7,357 bases of DNA, taken from positions 1 through 7,357 of the forward strand of contig JAQXLO010000056.1 in assembly GCA_029012165.1 (NCBI GenBank), read 5' to 3'. The stretch comes from Oscillospiraceae bacterium. GTDB lineage: Bacteria > Bacillota > Clostridia > Oscillospirales > Acutalibacteraceae. Shown here in pieces: positions 4,751-7,357 of the stretch. Numbering within the stretch: position 1 is the first letter of the stretch; every line of letters begins with the position of its first letter. Made by a program: the position numbers and the translations under genes. The notes beneath the pieces were generated by a model that did not search any database, was not told the origin of the DNA, and saw only the letters and a program-made list of their open reading frames with translations.

Positions 4751-6046
4751 ATGGTATGTGACAACTTAACCGTCGGTGCAAACGGACATCTGTATTTTGC
4801 AGGGCTGGACACGATCGAGCTTGCGAAAGAGTACGGTACGCCGACCTATTTTATGGACGAAAACAAGATTCGTGAAAAGTGTCGCATCTACACAAAGACG
4901 CTCAAAGAATGCTTCGGAGACAAGGCGCTACCGCTTTATGCGAGCAAGGCGTTCTCCATCAAGCAGATGTACAGAATTTTGAGCGAGGAGCACATGGGCA
5001 TTGACGTGGTCTCCCCGGGCGAAATCTACACAGCCTGCGCCGCAGGCTTCCCCATGGAGCGTGCCTTTTTCCACGGCAACAACAAGTCGGACGAGGAGAT
5101 CGTCTATGCCATGGACAAGCAGATCGGCTATTTCATCGTGGACAACTTCGACGAGCTTGCCGCCGTGCAGGCGGAAGCGGCGAAGCGTGGCATCGTGCAG
5201 AAGGTTCTTTTGCGGGTGACGCCGGGCATCGACCCCCACACCCACCAGAAGATTTCCACCGGCAACGTGGATTCCAAGTTCGGCGTAGCGATGCAGACCG
5301 GGCAGGCACTGGAGTTCGCAAAGCAGGCGCTGTCCATGGACAGCCTTTCGCTCAAGGGCTTCCACTGCCATGTGGGTTCCCAGCTGTTTGATATCGAGCC
5401 GCTGCGGGAGGCGGGCAGAACTATGGTGCAGTTCACGGCGCAGGTTCGCGACCGGTTCGGCTATACGGCGGAGCTGATCGACTTGGGCGGCGGCTTAGGC
5501 GTGCGCTATGTGGACAGCGACCCCGAAATCGACCTTGCGGCAAGTATTCGTGAGATTGCCGACGTGGTCAAGGCGGAGTGTGCGGCGCTGCATCTGGATG
5601 TTCCGGCGATCCTGATGGAGCCGGGCAGGAGCATCGTGGCGGACGCAGGTCTGACGCTGTACACCGTCGGCAGCAAAAAGGAGATCTCCGGCATCAAGAA
5701 CTACGTCTCCATCGACGGCGGTATGACGGACAATCCCCGCTACACCCTGTATTCCTCCGACTACACCGTTATCAATGCAGGAAAGATGCACGAAAAGGCG
5801 GACTATGTCTGCTCTGTGGCGGGCAAATGCTGTGAAAGCGGCGACTTGATTCAGGAGGGTGTGCATATCGTCACGCCGGAACGGGGCGATATTTTGGCCG
5901 TCTGTACAACGGGTGCATACAATTATTCCATGTCCTCCAACTACAACGCCATCCCCAGACCGCCTGTGGTCATGATTCGGGACGCAAAGGCGTATGTCGC
6001 TGTGGAGCGGGAAACCTTTGACGATATGATCTGCTGTCAGAAGTGA
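4751..6046 (+). CDS. lysA: Diaminopimelate decarboxylase
   Basis: LysA decarboxylates meso-diaminopimelate to L-lysine with pyridoxal phosphate, the last pathway step. It is a fold-type III (alanine racemase-like barrel) enzyme, usually a dimer. The 431 residues fit the family. Lys66 in YASKAF is the PLP lysine; FHCHVGSQ (204-211), the glycine loop LGGGLG (245-250), MEPGRSIVADAG (289-300), IDGGMTDNPR (321-330), CESGD (361-365, Cys361 from the partner subunit) and TGAYNYSM (387-394) are the standard cofactor and substrate motifs. The ATG at 4751 follows AGGGGG (4737-4742) only 17 bases after the ddh stop, so the genes are probably translated from one message. Expression is expected to follow the lysine riboswitch at 2560. 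No frameshift or missing key residue seen. Confidence 0.97.
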   Translation: MVCDNLTVGANGHLYFAGLDTIELAKEYGTPTYFMDENKIREKCRIYTKTLKECFGDKALPLYASKAFSIKQMYRILSEEHMGIDVVSPGEIYTACAAGFPMERAFFHGNNKSDEEIVYAMDKQIGYFIVDNFDELAAVQAEAAKRGIVQKVLLRVTPGIDPHTHQKISTGNVDSKFGVAMQTGQALEFAKQALSMDSLSLKGFHCHVGSQLFDIEPLREAGRTMVQFTAQVRDRFGYTAELIDLGGGLGVRYVDSDPEIDLAASIREIADVVKAECAALHLDVPAILMEPGRSIVADAGLTLYTVGSKKEISGIKNYVSIDGGMTDNPRYTLYSSDYTVINAGKMHEKADYVCSVAGKCCESGDLIQEGVHIVTPERGDILAVCTTGAYNYSMSSNYNAIPRPPVVMIRDAKAYVAVERETFDDMICCQK

Positions 6047-6049
6047 GTT

Positions 6050-6137
6050 CCAAAGGTGCCACTTTTGGTTGCCAACCACAGTTGGCGAAATCCGAACAAC
6101 AGCAAAGCGCAGGAGGAAATCCCTCGTCGGGGATTCC
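6050..6137. repeat. Cluster of three hairpins after lysA
   Basis: Three stem-loops follow the lysA stop codon. First, 6050-6056 with 6062-6068 (7 bp, one G-U). Second, 6069-6076 with 6081-6088 (8 bp, one G-U, loop CACA). Third, 6115-6123 with 6130-6137 (8 bp with one bulged A). None is followed by a T-run, so they are not classical terminators. They may protect the 3' end of the message or be a copy of a dispersed palindromic repeat; neither can be shown from one copy. Confidence 0.5.
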
Positions 6138-6175
6138 CCGGTGTTAAGTACAAATTATACAATTCTCCAAGAGAT

Positions 6176-6215
6176 AAAAACACGACCCGCACCCTCGAAA
6201 AAAGGTGCGGGTCGT
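6176..6215 (-). terminator. Intrinsic terminator of ackA, between convergent genes
   Basis: A perfect 12-bp GC-rich stem (6182-6193 with 6204-6215) closes a 10-base loop. On the minus strand it is followed by GTTTTTATC, a good U-tract, 18 bases after the ackA stop codon. On the plus strand only three T follow, so it would be a weak terminator for lysA, although no other plus-strand terminator is seen and it may serve both. Confidence 0.85.
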
Positions 6216-6232
6216 TTCATGCTATGTATGGA

Positions 6233-7357
6233 TTAAAGCTTTTCGCAGATTTCCTTGGTATCTCTGGCGATCATCAGTTCCTCGTTGGTGCAGACGACAA
6301 AGACACGAATCTTGGAGTCGGGTGTGGAGATCTCGCCCTCCTTACCGCGGCGCAGCTCGTTGTTGCGCTCGTAGTCGATCTTTGCGCCCATGAACGCCAG
6401 CTTGTCGCAGACGATGTCTCTGTACTGCGGGTTGTTTTCGCCGATGCCGCCCGTAAAGACGATGGCGTCCACGCCGCCCATGGCCGCCGCAAAGCCGCCG
6501 ACATACTTGGTCAGCTGGTGGCAAAGCATATTCTCCACAAGCTGTGCTTTCTTGTCGCCTGCCTTGGACCGAGCCTCAATGGTGCGGTTGTCGCTGGTGT
6601 CGCCGGTGATGCCGAGCATACCGGACTTCTTGTTCATCACGGCGTCGATCTGGTCGGGGGTCAGACCCTCCTTCTTCATCAGCAGGGGAACGATGGCGGG
6701 GTCAATGGAGCCGCAGCGGGTGCCCATCATGATGCCCTCCAGCGGGGTGACGCCCATGGTGGTGTCGAAGCACTTGCCGTCCACAACGGCGGAGATGGAG
6801 GAGCCGTTGCCCAGATGGCAGGTGATGATCTTGCTGTGTGCGGGATTGCCCAGCAGTTCGATGGTCTTTTGGCTGACGAAGCGGTGAGAAGTGCCGTGGA
6901 AGCCGTAGCGGCGGATGCCGTATTTTTCGTAGTATTCATAGGGCAGTGCATACATATAGGCGTAGTCGGGCATGGTCTGGTGGAACCCGGTGTCGAACAC
7001 GGCGACCTGCGGGACGCCCTGCATGATCTGCTGGCAGGCCTTGATGCCGGTGAGGTTGGCGGGGTTGTGGAGTGGCCCGAGCTCGAAGCATTCTTTGATG
7101 GCTTCTTCCACAGCGTCCGTTACAAGGACGGAACCGCTGAATTTCTCGGCGCCGTGCAGGACACGGTGACCGACTGCATCAATCTCGTCCATGGAGCGGA
7201 TAACGCCGTTTTCCGCACTGGTCAGTGCCTCGATCACGACCTGAATGGCGGTGGCATGGTCGGGGATATCGCACTTTCTGTCCTTGATGTTTTTGGATTC
7301 ATCGGCGGGAACCTTGTGGGTGTACATACTGTCCGCAGAGCCGATCTGTTCGCAGAT
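6233..7357 (-). CDS. ackA: Acetate kinase, N-terminus beyond the window
   Basis: AckA interconverts acetyl phosphate plus ADP with acetate plus ATP and is the usual energy-yielding end step of acetate fermentation in anaerobes. The frame is open to the right edge (the last codons read ICEQIGSADS before MYTHK), so 375 residues are visible and roughly 30-35 are missing, including the N-terminal phosphate-binding motif and the start codon. The ATG at 7325-7327 is internal. Visible family motifs in order are HRVLHGAEKFSG, VAVFDTGFHQTMP, RYGFHGTSHRFV, CHLGNGSSISAV, TPLEGIMMGTRCGSIDPAI, SGMLGITGDTSDNRTIEA and DAIVFTGGIGEN. They include the expected catalytic arginines (RVLHG, GTRCG) and the aspartate of DTGFH. 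The frame ends at the TAA at 6233-6235, followed by a terminator. A phosphotransacetylase gene upstream, outside the window, would be common. It converges on lysA but shows no functional link to it. Confidence 0.97.
   Translation of the reverse strand: MCEQIGSADSMYTHKVPADESKNIKDRKCDIPDHATAIQVVIEALTSAENGVIRSMDEIDAVGHRVLHGAEKFSGSVLVTDAVEEAIKECFELGPLHNPANLTGIKACQQIMQGVPQVAVFDTGFHQTMPDYAYMYALPYEYYEKYGIRRYGFHGTSHRFVSQKTIELLGNPAHSKIITCHLGNGSSISAVVDGKCFDTTMGVTPLEGIMMGTRCGSIDPAIVPLLMKKEGLTPDQIDAVMNKKSGMLGITGDTSDNRTIEARSKAGDKKAQLVENMLCHQLTKYVGGFAAAMGGVDAIVFTGGIGENNPQYRDIVCDKLAFMGAKIDYERNNELRRGKEGEISTPDSKIRVFVVCTNEELMIARDTKEICEKL

Noticed and set aside
3711..4781. Long minus-strand open frame of 356 codons opposite ddh
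   Set aside because: Antisense shadow of a GC-rich gene; no domain, and it spans both intergenic gaps and ribosome binding sites of the operon.
5495..6079. Minus-strand frame of 194 codons opposite the lysA 3' end
   Set aside because: Antisense shadow; composition is typical of reversed coding sequence and the plus strand carries conserved LysA motifs throughout.
1..7357. An undescribed defence, mobile or multi-gene system
   Set aside because: All intact genes belong to well-known metabolic or stress families; there is no transposase, integrase, phage gene, CRISPR repeat or toxin-antitoxin pair in any frame I examined.

Overview
The window looks like a chromosomal segment from an anaerobic Gram-positive bacterium of the Clostridia (Oscillospiraceae-like is my best guess, from gene content and style, not from a search). 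The clues are a lysine riboswitch with an intrinsic terminator, strong AGGAGG-type ribosome binding sites, a ferredoxin-fused aldo/keto reductase, acetate kinase, and GC-rich third codon positions in the genes with AT-rich intergenic promoters.

Layout. (1) 196-1317, minus: an aldo/keto reductase with a C-terminal two-cluster [4Fe-4S] domain, with its own promoter and a strong hairpin terminator near the left edge. (2) 1318-1952: no intact gene recognised. On the minus strand it holds decayed or very small membrane-protein reading frames, including a clear N-terminal fragment of a DUF2871-type protein (1489-1623) just downstream of a 72-codon membrane ORF, plus two hairpins. (3) 1953-2414, minus: a small UspA/KdpD-like universal stress protein. 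(4) 2523-6046, plus: a lysine biosynthesis operon made of promoter, L-box lysine riboswitch, terminator, dapA, ddh and lysA. (5) 6047-6232: an intergenic stretch full of hairpins. (6) 6233 to the right edge, minus: acetate kinase, lacking its N-terminus because the window ends.

How the genes work together. DapA condenses aspartate semialdehyde with pyruvate. Ddh makes meso-diaminopimelate in one NADPH-dependent step from tetrahydrodipicolinate, and LysA decarboxylates that to lysine. The reductase between them, DapB, is not in the window and must be encoded elsewhere. The riboswitch senses the end product: its P1 3' strand and the terminator 5' arm are complementary over 7 bases, which gives a direct antiterminator/terminator switch. 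DapA appears to lack two residues used for lysine feedback inhibition in E. coli, so transcriptional control through the riboswitch may carry most of the feedback.

I found no mobile element, CRISPR array, tRNA or rRNA, and no convincing undescribed multi-gene system. The points most worth a second look are the riboswitch architecture, the decayed DUF2871 locus, and palindromes in two promoters.
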